In this document: piece after piece, positions 20,728 through 29,616 of the stretch
Layout of the letters: every line of letters starts with the position of its first letter
Numbering within the stretch: the first letter of the stretch is position 1
Assembly (NCBI GenBank): GCA_963724735.1
Contig: CAVRVX010000027.1
Location: 13,700 to 77,699 of the forward strand
Reading direction: 5' to 3'
Source of the DNA: Rhodoplanes sp963724735
GTDB lineage: Bacteria; Pseudomonadota; Alphaproteobacteria; Rhizobiales; Xanthobacteraceae
Length of the DNA stretch: 64,000 bases
Translations under genes and position numbers: made by a program
The notes under the pieces: generated by a model
The model's database searches: none
Seen by the model: only the letters and a program-made list of their open reading frames with translations
What the model was told of the DNA's origin: nothing

Positions 20728-21625
20728 ATGGACTGGGACAAGCTCAAGATTTTCCACGCCGCCGCCGAAGCGGGCAGCTTTACGCATGCCGGCGAACAGC
20801 TCGGTCTGTCGCAGTCGGCGGTGTCGCGTCAGATCAGCGCGCTGGAGCAGGATTTGTCCGTCGTTCTGTTTCACCGGCATGCCCGCGGCCTGATCTTGAC
20901 CGAACAGGGCGAATTGCTGTTCCGCACGGCGCACGATGTGTTCACGCAGCTGGAAGCTGCGCGGATCAAGCTCGCCGACAGCCGCGAGCGCCCCAACGGC
21001 GAGCTGAAAGTCACCACGACGATGGGGATCGGCGTCCATTGGCTGACCCCTCGAACTCGGCGAATTCACCGATCTCTATCCCGATATCCAGCTGACCCTC
21101 ATTACGACCGACGAAGAGCTGGACCTCGCCATGCGCGAGGCCGATGTCGCCATTCGTTTGCGCCAACCGACCCAGCCGGACCTGATCCAACGCAAGCTCT
21201 TCTCCGTCCATTTCCACGCTTATGCCGCGCCCGAGTACCTCAAGCAATTCGGGACGCCGCACTCATTCGAGGATTTGGACACCCATCGCTTGCTGATTCT
21301 CGGCGGTTCCGATGTGCCGCCACATCTCCAGGACGAGCGTTGGCTGTTGTCAGGGGCAGGCCGGAACGGCAAACAACCGCGGACCCCGCATCTGGTCATC
21401 ACGAATATCCTGGGCATCCTGCGCGCCTGCCAGCGCGGCATCGGTATTGCCCTACTCCCCGACTATATCGTTGAAGAAGATGGCGGACTTATCCAACTGT
21501 TCAGTCATGACGCGGCCATCGCGTTGGACGCCTATTTCGTCTATCCGGAAGAACTGAAGTCAGTCGCGCGGGTGCAGGTTTTCCGCGACTTTCTCGTCGG
21601 CAAGGCGCAGCGCTGGCGCTATTAA
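20728..21625 (+). pseudogene. LysR-family regulator split by a 1-base frameshift
   Basis: The first frame (from 20728) gives a complete LysR winged helix-turn-helix, MDWDKLKIFHAAAEAGSF with LSQSAVSRQISALEQDL, then runs into WLTPR at about 21053. The next frame continues with GEFTDLYPDIQLTLITTDEE and a full effector domain ending KAQRWRY at 21625. Removing one A at 21054/21055 turns CGAACTCGG into CGA CTC GG and joins the halves as WLTPRLGEFTDLYPD, exactly what the family predicts. Total length would then be about 298 residues. It is either a recent pseudogene or an assembly error. It sits just downstream of trxB. Confidence 0.85.
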
Positions 21626-21721
21626 CGTTGCTTAACCAATAACTTGGACCATCCGGCCAGGCGGGCGCGGGCCGCCTTCGGCACGGGGAGAAAAGCCCTG
21701 CCCTTTTGGCATGGGAGACAT

Positions 21722-21895
21722 GTAAAGTTGCCTATTGTGCATCGCATCAATTTGGCTCAGCCTGCAAAATTACAGTTGGTATGTTTTGAGTTGCCTCCCG
21801 GCAGGAGTGAAAGCGTAGCCAACTGTCCCTCTGGAAGGTGGTGTCGATCTACGGATCGACACAACTGCGCCGGGCCGAAAGGTCCGGCGTTTTTT
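21722..21895 (+). ncRNA. candidate structured small RNA
   Basis: This stretch between the LysR gene and msrP has no credible reading frame but strong RNA structure. ACAGTTGG at about 21770 pairs with CCAACTGT at about 21819, enclosing a pyrimidine-rich segment with CCTCCC, an anti-Shine-Dalgarno-like motif. GTGTCGATC at 21841-21849 and GATCGACAC at 21854-21862 form a 9-bp hairpin closed by a C(TACG)G loop, the very stable UNCG class. A strong terminator ends it. I do not recognise a known family, and the 5' end is a guess. Confidence 0.5.
21868..21895 (+). terminator. strong Rho-independent terminator
   Basis: A 9-bp stem, CGCCGGGCC at 21868-21876 with GGTCCGGCG at 21881-21889 (one G-U pair), has a GAAA tetraloop and is followed by six T. 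It is oriented with the plus strand, so it ends either the LysR transcript 270 bp upstream or the candidate small RNA. Confidence 0.8.
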
Positions 21896-21947
21896 GTCAC
21901 CATTCACAGGTCAGGCAAGGCCAGAGGCGGCAGGCCGGCGGCGCCTC

Positions 21948-22916
21948 TCACGCCCACAGCCGTTCGCGGTCCAGTCCCTTGTAGAGGTTGGCGACGTATT
22001 CGCCGTAGCCGTTGAACAATTGCGTCGGACGCCGCTCGTCCGTGCCCAGCAGCATTTCGCTCGCCTGGCTCCAGCGCGGGTGCGGGACGTCCGGATTAAC
22101 GTTCGCCCAGAACCCGTACTCGCTCCCCTGCAGCTGCTCCCAAAAGCCCTTGGGGCGCTCGGAGGTAAAGCTGAAGCGGACGATCGACTTGATCGATTTG
22201 AAACCGTACTTCCAGGGGACCGCAAGACGCAGCGGGGCGCCCATCGACTTTCGCAGGGGCTTGCCGTAGGCGCCTGTGACAAGGAATGCGAGATCATTCC
22301 CCGCCTCGGCGAGGGTCAGTCCTTCCGTGTAGGGCCAAGGATACCAGGATTGCCGTTGGCCGGAGGCGATGGCAGGATCGAGGAACGTCTCCATCTTTAC
22401 ATATTTTGCCGACGACAAGGGTCTCGCCAGCTCCACCAAGCTGCGAAAGGCGAAGCCGGACCACGGAACGGCCATCGCCCAGGCTTCGACACAGCGATGC
22501 CGGTAAAGACGTTCCTCCAGAGGCATTCGTCCGAGGAGGTCGTCGATGCCGATCTCCATTGGCTTTTCCACCAGGCCGTCGAGCTTGACGGTCCAGGGCC
22601 GGGTCTTTAGCGCCCGGGCGGCCTTGGCGATCGTCTTGGAGGAGCCGAATTCATAGAAATTGTTGTAAGTCGTGTTGATCGCCTCGTCGGTGATCGGCCG
22701 GTCCAGCACATATTTGTCGTTGCGCTTGACGGGGTAGAGCGCGGCGCTCGGATCGGGTAGATCGGCGATCCTTTGCGCTGCGGCCCAATTCGGAGCAAGC
22801 GCCGCCGTTGTGATCGCGCCCATCCCTGCGAGCACCCTGCGCCGGTTGAGGAAGACGTGCTCGGGCGTCGCCTGGCACTCGGGCAGCTCCCACCCTCGGC
22901 GACGGATCACATTCAT
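21948..22916 (-). CDS. msrP: methionine-sulfoxide reductase catalytic subunit MsrP
   Basis: Periplasmic molybdenum enzyme (YedY) that repairs oxidised methionines in envelope proteins. The 322-residue protein has a twin-arginine signal (NRRRVLAGMGAITTAALAP at 24-42), so it would be folded with its cofactor before export. The molybdopterin-binding region contains YRHRCVEAWAMAVPWSGF, where Cys142 should be the Mo ligand. KYGFKSIKSIVRFSFTSERP is also family-typical. The usual partner MsrQ, a heme membrane protein, is not adjacent and not in this window. The start at 22916 gives MNVIRRRGWELPE, typical of the family. Confidence 0.94.
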   Translation of the reverse strand: MNVIRRRGWELPECQATPEHVFLNRRRVLAGMGAITTAALAPNWAAAQRIADLPDPSAALYPVKRNDKYVLDRPITDEAINTTYNNFYEFGSSKTIAKAARALKTRPWTVKLDGLVEKPMEIGIDDLLGRMPLEERLYRHRCVEAWAMAVPWSGFAFRSLVELARPLSSAKYVKMETFLDPAIASGQRQSWYPWPYTEGLTLAEAGNDLAFLVTGAYGKPLRKSMGAPLRLAVPWKYGFKSIKSIVRFSFTSERPKGFWEQLQGSEYGFWANVNPDVPHPRWSQASEMLLGTDERRPTQLFNGYGEYVANLYKGLDRERLWA

Positions 22917-23009
22917 GCGGGCCCTCCGGCTCAGGTCAGCGGCGACCCGGCGTTTCCATGATCATATACTTGGTCCACCGACTTTTTGTTTCCAGTCCAG
23001 AAAGCCGAA

Positions 23010-23062
23010 GGGGCGACCCCGTTTTTTCAGGGGAGGGAAGCGAAGGCCGCACATTCCCCTGA
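23010..23062 (+). other. two inverted repeats between msrP and the acyl-CoA dehydrogenase gene
   Basis: GGGG-CGA-CCCC at 23010-23020 is followed by G and six T (23022-23027), a short terminator-like structure on the plus strand. It runs into a second inverted repeat, TCAGGGGA at 23027-23034 with TCCCCTGA at 23055-23062. No gene lies upstream on the plus strand to be terminated, so the first could end a short leader or small RNA. Nothing else was seen in the 203-bp gap. Confidence 0.4.
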
Positions 23063-23119
23063 GACTGAAACCGATCTAGGGATGGAACGCGCCTCCCTCG
23101 CATTCATGGGACTACGGCC

Positions 23120-24283
23120 TTGTCGATCGTGACGGACCAGACGGAAGCCCTCGGCGAGATCCGCGCCGCGGTACGCGCGTTGTGCGGACGATTTCCCGGC
23201 GAGTACTGGCGCAAGCTCGATCGCGAGCGCGCCAACCCCACCGATTTCGTGCGCGCGCTGACCGAGGCCGGCTTCCTGGCCGCGCTGATCCCTGAGGAAT
23301 TCGGCGGCAGCGGATTGACCCTCTCAGTCGCCGCGGCAATCCTGGAGGAAATCCACGCCTCCGGTTGCAATGGCGCCGCCTGTCACGCCCAGATGTACAC
23401 GATGGGTACGCTCCTGCGTCATGGCGGCCCCGAGCAGAAGGCGCGCTATCTGCCCCGCATCGCGAGCGGCGAACTGCGGCTCCAGGCGTTCGGCGTCACC
23501 GAGCCGACGTCGGGGACCGACACGCTCAGCCTGCGAACTTCGGCGGTCCGCGACGGCGACCACTACGTCGTCAACGGCCAGAAGATTTGGACCTCCCGCG
23601 CCGAACACTCCGATCTGATGCTCCTGCTCGCGCGCACCACGCCGCGCGAGCAGGTGAACCGCCGGATCGAGGGTCTCTCGGTCTTCCTCGTCGATATGCG
23701 GACGGCGGCGGGGCTTACCATCCGGCCGATCCGCACCATGATGAATCATGCGACCACCGAGGTGTTCTTCGACGACATGCGCGTGCCGGCCGCCAATCTG
23801 ATCGGCGAGGAAGGCAAGGGGTTTTCCTACATCCTTTCGGGCATGAATGCCGAGCGCATCCTGATCGCCGCCGAATGCATCGGCGACGCCAAGTGGTTCA
23901 TCGAGCGGGCTGCGTCCTACGCCAGGGAGCGGGTTCTGTTCGGCCGGCCGATCGGCCAAAATCAGGGCGTGCAGTTTCCCATCGCCCGCGTCTATGCGCA
24001 GATGCGCGCCGCCGAGCTCATGGTGAAGGAGGCGGCCGGGCTCTATGAGGCGGGTCGCGACTGCGGCGCCGAGGCGAACATGGCGAAACTGCTCGCCGCC
24101 GACGCGTCCTGGGCGGCCGCCGACATGTGCGTGCAGACGCATGGCGGCTTCGGCTTTGCAGAGGATTTCGATATCGAGCGCAAATTCCGCGAGACGCGGC
24201 TCTATCAGGTGGCGCCGATCTCGACCAATCTCATCCTCTCATATCTGGCCGAGCACGTGCTCGGCCTGCCGCGCTCCTATTGA
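23120..24283 (+). CDS. acyl-CoA dehydrogenase family protein
   Basis: A 387-residue FAD enzyme of the acyl-CoA dehydrogenase superfamily, which introduces a trans-2,3 double bond into acyl-CoAs and passes electrons to ETF. Motifs are LIPEEFGGSGLTLSVAAAIL, the FAD-loop FGVTEPTSGTDT, YVVNGQKIWTSRAEHSD, MNAERILIAAECIGDA, RVLFGRPIGQNQGVQFP and the C-terminal MCVQTHGGFGFAEDFDIERKF stretch. Chain-length specificity cannot be told. The start is either TTG at 23120 or GTG at 23129, both weakly supported by ribosome sites. It stands alone between two minus-strand genes. Confidence 0.9.
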   Translation: MSIVTDQTEALGEIRAAVRALCGRFPGEYWRKLDRERANPTDFVRALTEAGFLAALIPEEFGGSGLTLSVAAAILEEIHASGCNGAACHAQMYTMGTLLRHGGPEQKARYLPRIASGELRLQAFGVTEPTSGTDTLSLRTSAVRDGDHYVVNGQKIWTSRAEHSDLMLLLARTTPREQVNRRIEGLSVFLVDMRTAAGLTIRPIRTMMNHATTEVFFDDMRVPAANLIGEEGKGFSYILSGMNAERILIAAECIGDAKWFIERAASYARERVLFGRPIGQNQGVQFPIARVYAQMRAAELMVKEAAGLYEAGRDCGAEANMAKLLAADASWAAADMCVQTHGGFGFAEDFDIERKFRETRLYQVAPISTNLILSYLAEHVLGLPRSY

Positions 24284-24330
24284 TGCGGCGCCTCGAACGT
24301 GCCGGCGGGCGTTCGTCGGATGCGCGGACC

Positions 24331-24897
24331 CTATTCCCGCGACGCCGTCCGCTTGGATGCGGTCGGCAGCGGGCAACCCGCGGTGACGGCCTCGATCGCG
24401 GGCGGCGCGCCCTGGACGCGGAATTCCGCCGTCGCCCGCCCGGCGAACAGCGAGTTGACGCGCACCAGGAGCACATTCGCGCTGTTCAGGTCCTCGATAA
24501 ACCGCGCGACCTCGGCCTTGTCGTCGATCACGATCGTCTTGTAATCGGGAAGAATCCTCGCCTCAGGCTCGCGGCCGGGCTTCTCGTCGAAACGATAGGC
24601 GACGTTGGAATTTTTGTTCGAACCGATCCGGTAGCCAAACACGATGCGGATGACGGGCCGTTTTTCGAAGCAGGCCAACTCGATCCCGGCCGCATAGAAG
24701 TTGCTCGTCCGGGTAAAGGTCGTGCGCGACGTGATGATGGACGCGACCGGTGCCGGCTCGCCCGAAATGCGATCGATTCTTTGCTCGATTTTCCATGCGC
24801 CGGAGGATTGCGGGGGCCCGGTCAGTTGGACCGAGGCGTCGCGGGTGACGCATGCGCCCGCTGCGAGCGCCAAGCCGACCAGCAAAATCGCGCGCAT
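24331..24897 (-). CDS. hypothetical lipoprotein
   Basis: A 188-residue predicted lipoprotein of unknown function. It starts MRAILLVGLALAAGACVTRD, a compact signal with lipobox AAGAC and a lipidated Cys at residue 16. The mature part has alternating beta strands (SIITSRTTFTRTSNFYAAGIEL, then PVIRIVFGYRIGSNKNSNVAYRF) and a single further Cys. The ATG at 24897 is chosen over one 114 bp upstream because it starts at the signal peptide and follows GGGATG. It converges on the acyl-CoA dehydrogenase gene. I recognise no family. Confidence 0.68.
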   Translation of the reverse strand: MRAILLVGLALAAGACVTRDASVQLTGPPQSSGAWKIEQRIDRISGEPAPVASIITSRTTFTRTSNFYAAGIELACFEKRPVIRIVFGYRIGSNKNSNVAYRFDEKPGREPEARILPDYKTIVIDDKAEVARFIEDLNSANVLLVRVNSLFAGRATAEFRVQGAPPAIEAVTAGCPLPTASKRTASRE

Positions 24898-25171
24898 GAC
24901 ATCCCGGGACCACGCGTACAATCGCTTGAGTTCAATTCCGTTCCGGTGGAATCGGAATTGGCTCAAGCTGTTCTTTAGCGGTCGCATTTTTTTCGGCGCA
25001 CCTGTTCCCACTTCGCCGGAAAATGCTCTTGGATTGCGTTATGTTGCCATAGCCGCAGCGAGCGTGCAATTACAGGTTCGGCGGATTTGCGGCTATCGGA
25101 CGAACGCGACATGCCCATCATTCGGCTGAGCGACGCCGGGGCAACCGCGCAATGGTCGACCGCCAGGCGCG

Positions 25172-28100
25172 CTACACATTGCGCCGATATTGACCGCCGA
25201 CCTCAAACAGCGCGTTGGAAATCTGGCCGAGCGAGCAGCAGCGCACCACCTCCATCAGCACCGCGAACAGATTCTCGTTGCGGGTGGCCGCCTGCTTGAG
25301 GCGGGCGAGCGCTGGGCCCGACTCGGCTGCATGCCTCTCCTGGAATTCGCGCAAGCGCGCGACCTGCGACTGTTTCTCCGCCTCGGTGGAGCGCGTGAGG
25401 CCCCTCGGCCCTGCCGCCGCGGCGGCATTGCCGAGAAACATGTTGACGCCGACGATCGGCAGAGAGCCGTCGTGCTTCTTCTGTTCGTAGTAAAGCGACT
25501 CGTCCTGAATCTTGCTGCGCTGATAGCCGGTCTCCATCGCGCCGAGCACGCCGCCGCGCGAGGCGATCGCCTCGAACTCGCGCAGCACGGCTTCTTCGAC
25601 GAGATCGGTCAACTCCTCGATGATGAATGAGCCCTGGTTGGGATTCTCGTTCTTCGCCAAGCCCCATTCGCGATTGATGATGAGCTGGATTGCGAGCGCC
25701 CGGCGCACGCTCTCCTCGGTCGGAGTGGTGACCGCCTCGTCATACGCGTTGGTGTGCAGCGAATTGCAGTTGTCGTAGATGGCGATGAGGGCCTGCAGCG
25801 TGGTGCGGATGTCGTTGAACGCCATCTCCTGCGCGTGCAGCGAACGGCCGGACGTCTGGATGTGGTACTTGAGCTTTTGCGATCGTTCATTCGCGCCGTA
25901 GCGGTGCTTCATCGCGACCGCCCAGATGCGCCGCGCCACCCGCCCGATCACCGAATATTCGGGGTCCATGCCGTTGGAGAAGAAGAACGACAGGTTGGGC
26001 GCGAAATCGTCGATATGCATGCCGCGCGCGAGATAGGCTTCGACATAGGTGAAGCCGTTGGCGAGCGTGAAGGCGAGCTGTGAGATCGGGTTCGCTCCGG
26101 CTTCGGCGATGTGATAGCCGGAGATCGACACGGAGTAGAAGTTCCGGATGTCGTTGAGGACAAAATATTCCTGCACGTCGCCCATCAGCTTGAGCGCGAA
26201 GTCGGTGGAGAAGATGCAGGTGTTCTGTCCCTGGTCCTCCTTCAGGATGTCGGCCTGCACGGTGCCGCGAACATTGGCGAGGGCGATCGCGCGCAGCGCG
26301 CGCGCCTCCTCCGCGGTCGGGGGGCGCCCCTGCTCCTCGTGGAAGCGGTCGATCTGCTGGTCGATCGCCATGTTGAGGAACATGGCGAGGATCATCGGCG
26401 CTGGGCCGTTGATGGTCATTGACACCGAGGTGGCCGGATCGCACAGGTCGAATCCCGCATAGAGCGCCTTGACGTCGTCGATGGTGGCGATCGAGACGCC
26501 GGCATTGCCGACCTTGCCGTAGACGTCGGGGCGCTCGTTCGGATCGGCGCCATACAGCGTGACCGAGTCGAAGGCGGTCGAGAGGCGCACCGCCGGCATG
26601 CCCTCCGAGAGCTTGTGAAAACGCCGATTGGTCCGGAACGCGTCGCCTTCGCCGGCGAACATCCGGGTCGGGTCTTCGTTTTCGCGCTTGAAGGCGAACA
26701 CGCCGGCGGTGAAGGGAAACGACCCCGGCACGTTTTCGCGTAGGAGCCAGCCGAGGATTTCGCCCTCGTCCTGCCACCGGGGCAGGGCGACCTTGCGCAG
26801 CGGCGTCCCGGACAGCGTCTTGTAGGTCAGGTTGGTGCGCCGTTCCTTGCCCCGCACCGTGGTGACGAATTCCGAGCTTTCGTATCTCTTCACCGTCGCC
26901 GGCCAGCAGGCCAGCAGCTCGCGGTTTTCCGGCGAAAGTTGCGCATCTTTCGCCGCGATCAGCCGGTCGAACTCCCTCACGTCGCGTGCGCCTTCGAGGA
27001 AGGCGGCGCGGGCGCGGCGGAGCGCCTGGCGGTCGCGCGCCGTCTCGCACTGCTCGGCCGCCCGCTGATGGTAGCCGCGCACGGTCTCGGCGATGTCGGC
27101 AAGATAGCGCGAGCGGTCGAGCGGGACGATGGCGCGCCCGGCGGAGGAATGTTTAACCTTCACCCGCGGCAGCCAGCGCTTTCCGACCGGGAGCCCGAAC
27201 TCGGTAAGCTTCGTCGCGACCGCGTGATAGAGTGCGGTGACCCCGTCGTCGTTGAACCGCGCTGCGATCGTGCCGTAGACCGGCATGTCCTCCGGCCGCA
27301 TGTCGAACAGCACCTGGTCGCGCTGATACTGCTTGCGCACGTCGTGCAGCGCGTCTTCCGCGCCGCGGCGATCGAACTTGTTGATGGCGACGAAGTCGGC
27401 GAAGTCCAGCATGTTGATCTTCTCGAGCTGACTTGCCGCGCCGAATTCGGGAGTCATCACGTAGATGGAGACATCGGCGATCTCGGCAATCGCGATGTCG
27501 CCCTGACCGATGCCGGAGGTTTCGACGATGATGAGGTCGAAGCCGGCCGCCTTGCAGGCGGCGACCGCGTCGGGAATGGCGGGAGACAGTTCGGCGCTTG
27601 CGCCGCGCGTCGCGAGCGAGCGCATATAGATGTTGGGGTGGTCGATCGCGTTCATCCGGATGCGGTCGCCGAGCAAGGCGCCGCCGGAGCGCCGCCGCGA
27701 CGGATCGACCGCCAGCACGGCGATTTTCAGCTCGTCCTGATAGTCGAGCCGTAAGCGGCGGATCAACTCGTCGGTCAGGCTCGATTTGCCGGAGCCGCCG
27801 GTGCCGGTCAGGCCGAGGATCGGCGTCGTCCGCTGCGTGGCGTCGGCAAGGATGCTTCGAATCTCGTCGGGACAGGCGCCGTTCTCGCAGGCCGTGATGA
27901 CGCGCGCGAGCGCGCGCCGATCGCCGTTCGCGAAGGCGGCCGGATCGGTGGGCATGCGTGCGGCGAGATCGAAATCGGCGTGGGCGATCACGTCATTGAT
28001 CATCCCTTGCAGGCCCATGACCTGCCCATCCTCCGGCGTATAGATGCGGGTGACTCCATAGGCTTGCAGCTCCGCAGCCTCGTGCGGAACGATCACGCCG

Positions 28101-28447
28101 CCGCCGCCACCGAACACCTTGACCTCGTCCGCCCCGATCTTGCGGAGGAGGTCGAGCATGTATTTGAAGAATTCGATATGCCCGCCTTGATAGGACGTGA
28201 CGGCGATGCCGTTGACGTCTTCCTGCACGGCGGCGTTGACGATTTCCTCGACCGAGCGGTTGTGGCCGAGATGGATCACCTCGACGCCGGTCGCCTGCAG
28301 CAGGCGGCGCATGATATTGATCGTCGCGTCGTGCCCATCGAACAGGCTCCCGGCGGTGACGAACCGCACCTTGTTGCGCGCGCGATAGGGCGTCGGCGCA
28401 GCATCAATGCGGCTTGTGACCGCCGTCACCTTCTCAACTCGCCCCAT
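25172..28447 (-). CDS. icmF: fused acyl-CoA mutase IcmF (isobutyryl-CoA mutase fused)
   Basis: A 1091-residue adenosylcobalamin enzyme that moves a carbonyl-CoA group along a carbon skeleton, interconverting for example isobutyryl- and butyryl-CoA. Three parts are visible in order. First is a B12-binding domain with FDGHDATINIMRRLL at 37-51 (His40 the cobalt ligand) and HLGHNRS. Second is a MeaB-like G-protein chaperone with Walker A GTGGSGKSS at 215-223 and a later NKFDRRG. Third is the mutase barrel with VSMTINGPAPMILAMFLNMAID. This order is diagnostic of IcmF rather than methylmalonyl-CoA mutase. It sits downstream of the LIV-type transporter operon with a 313-bp gap. Confidence 0.93.
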   Translation of the reverse strand: MGRVEKVTAVTSRIDAAPTPYRARNKVRFVTAGSLFDGHDATINIMRRLLQATGVEVIHLGHNRSVEEIVNAAVQEDVNGIAVTSYQGGHIEFFKYMLDLLRKIGADEVKVFGGGGGVIVPHEAAELQAYGVTRIYTPEDGQVMGLQGMINDVIAHADFDLAARMPTDPAAFANGDRRALARVITACENGACPDEIRSILADATQRTTPILGLTGTGGSGKSSLTDELIRRLRLDYQDELKIAVLAVDPSRRRSGGALLGDRIRMNAIDHPNIYMRSLATRGASAELSPAIPDAVAACKAAGFDLIIVETSGIGQGDIAIAEIADVSIYVMTPEFGAASQLEKINMLDFADFVAINKFDRRGAEDALHDVRKQYQRDQVLFDMRPEDMPVYGTIAARFNDDGVTALYHAVATKLTEFGLPVGKRWLPRVKVKHSSAGRAIVPLDRSRYLADIAETVRGYHQRAAEQCETARDRQALRRARAAFLEGARDVREFDRLIAAKDAQLSPENRELLACWPATVKRYESSEFVTTVRGKERRTNLTYKTLSGTPLRKVALPRWQDEGEILGWLLRENVPGSFPFTAGVFAFKRENEDPTRMFAGEGDAFRTNRRFHKLSEGMPAVRLSTAFDSVTLYGADPNERPDVYGKVGNAGVSIATIDDVKALYAGFDLCDPATSVSMTINGPAPMILAMFLNMAIDQQIDRFHEEQGRPPTAEEARALRAIALANVRGTVQADILKEDQGQNTCIFSTDFALKLMGDVQEYFVLNDIRNFYSVSISGYHIAEAGANPISQLAFTLANGFTYVEAYLARGMHIDDFAPNLSFFFSNGMDPEYSVIGRVARRIWAVAMKHRYGANERSQKLKYHIQTSGRSLHAQEMAFNDIRTTLQALIAIYDNCNSLHTNAYDEAVTTPTEESVRRALAIQLIINREWGLAKNENPNQGSFIIEELTDLVEEAVLREFEAIASRGGVLGAMETGYQRSKIQDESLYYEQKKHDGSLPIVGVNMFLGNAAAAAGPRGLTRSTEAEKQSQVARLREFQERHAAESGPALARLKQAATRNENLFAVLMEVVRCCSLGQISNALFEVGGQYRRNV

Positions 28448-28760
28448 GGATATTCACCTCGTACACTGCTGATCCGCTCCGCCCGTTTCGCGGCTGCGGA
28501 ATGAATTGCGGCGTCGGATTCCGCGAAGCGGCCCGCCTTGAGGCTGAAAAACCTACGTCATCGTCGGTGCAAACGGATCAAGTAAGCACCAGATCTCGCG
28601 ATCATGGCAAGGCCGAACCTCGGCGTGGCGTTTATCGAATAGCCGATGCCCCGGCCGAAGCGGGGATGATCGCGCACGGGGGCTCGCCGCGCACCAGGGG
28701 GCCATGCTTTCCCGGGACGAATGGGCCCCGTTGCCGAATGCCATAATCCGGCGCCCGCTG
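28448..28760. other. intergenic region upstream of icmF
   Basis: 313 bp between icmF and livF. It must contain the end of the livF transcript and probably an icmF promoter, but I see no clear consensus boxes and no cobalamin-riboswitch core. A 68-codon open frame on the minus strand (28558-28764) overlaps the livF end and looks like chance. Confidence 0.35.
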
Positions 28761-29615
28761 TCACGCCAGCCAGCGCTTGCGGCGCTTGTAATGCTTGCCC
28801 TCGCGGAACGATTTGCGCCGGCCCTCGGCGATGCCGAGATAGAACTCCTTGACGTCCTCGTTCTCGCGTAGCGCCTGCGCGTCGCCGTCCATCACCACCC
28901 GGCCGTTTTCGAGGATATAACCGTACCGGGCGTATCTCAGCGCCATATTGGTGTTCTGCTCGGCCAGCAGGAAGGACACGCCTTCACTCAGGTTCAGGTT
29001 GCTCACTATCGTGAAAATCTCGTCGACCACCTGCGGCGCGAGGCCCATCGAAGGCTCGTCGAGCAAGATCATTTTCGGACGCGACATCAGCGCGCGCCCA
29101 AGCGCGCACATCTGCTGCTCGCCGCCCGAGGTGAAGCCGGCGAGCGAGGTTCTTCGTTCGCGCAGGCGGGGGAAATAGGAATAGACAAGCTCGAGGTCCC
29201 GCTTGATCGCGGCCTTGCCGTCGCGGCGGGTGAAGGCGCCCGTAAGCAGGTTCTCTTCGATGGTGAGATGGGCGAAGCAGCGCCGCCCCTCCATCACCTG
29301 GATGCAGCCGCGCCGCACCAGCTCGTTCGGCGTCATGGCCTGCACCTCGGCGCCATCGAAGATGATCGAGCCCTTGGTCACCTCGCCGCGCTCGGATTCC
29401 AACAAGTTGGAGATCGCCTTGAGCGTCGTGGTCTTGCCGGCCCCATTGGCGCCGAGCAGGGCGACGATGTCGCCCTTCGGCACCGACAACGACACGCCCT
29501 TCAAGACGAGAATGACGTGGTTGTAGACCACTTCGATGTTGTTGACGGCGAGAACGGAGGGCGGCGTCGGCGCCGCCCCCTTTCGCGTTTCAACCGTGGT
29601 GGATGCTGGTTGCAT
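28761..29615 (-). CDS. livF: LIV-type ABC transporter ATP-binding protein (LivF class)
   Basis: Cytoplasmic ATPase of a branched-chain amino acid-type (HAAT) importer. The 284-residue protein has Walker A GANGAGKTT near residue 53, the signature FTSGGEQQMCALGRAL, Walker B MILLDEPSMGLAP and the switch-region LAEQNTN. The C-terminal 30 residues (IAEGRRKSFREGKHYKRRKR) are longer and more basic than in LivF of E. coli. The ATG at 29615 lies 1 bp from the substrate-binding protein gene. It is the last gene of the six-gene operon. Confidence 0.92.
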   Translation of the reverse strand: MQPASTTVETRKGAAPTPPSVLAVNNIEVVYNHVILVLKGVSLSVPKGDIVALLGANGAGKTTTLKAISNLLESERGEVTKGSIIFDGAEVQAMTPNELVRRGCIQVMEGRRCFAHLTIEENLLTGAFTRRDGKAAIKRDLELVYSYFPRLRERRTSLAGFTSGGEQQMCALGRALMSRPKMILLDEPSMGLAPQVVDEIFTIVSNLNLSEGVSFLLAEQNTNMALRYARYGYILENGRVVMDGDAQALRENEDVKEFYLGIAEGRRKSFREGKHYKRRKRWLA

Positions 29616-29616
29616 G

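Noticed and set aside
28558..28764. 68-codon frame between icmF and livF
   Set aside because: It overlaps the end of livF by a few bases, has no ribosome site and no recognisable sequence.
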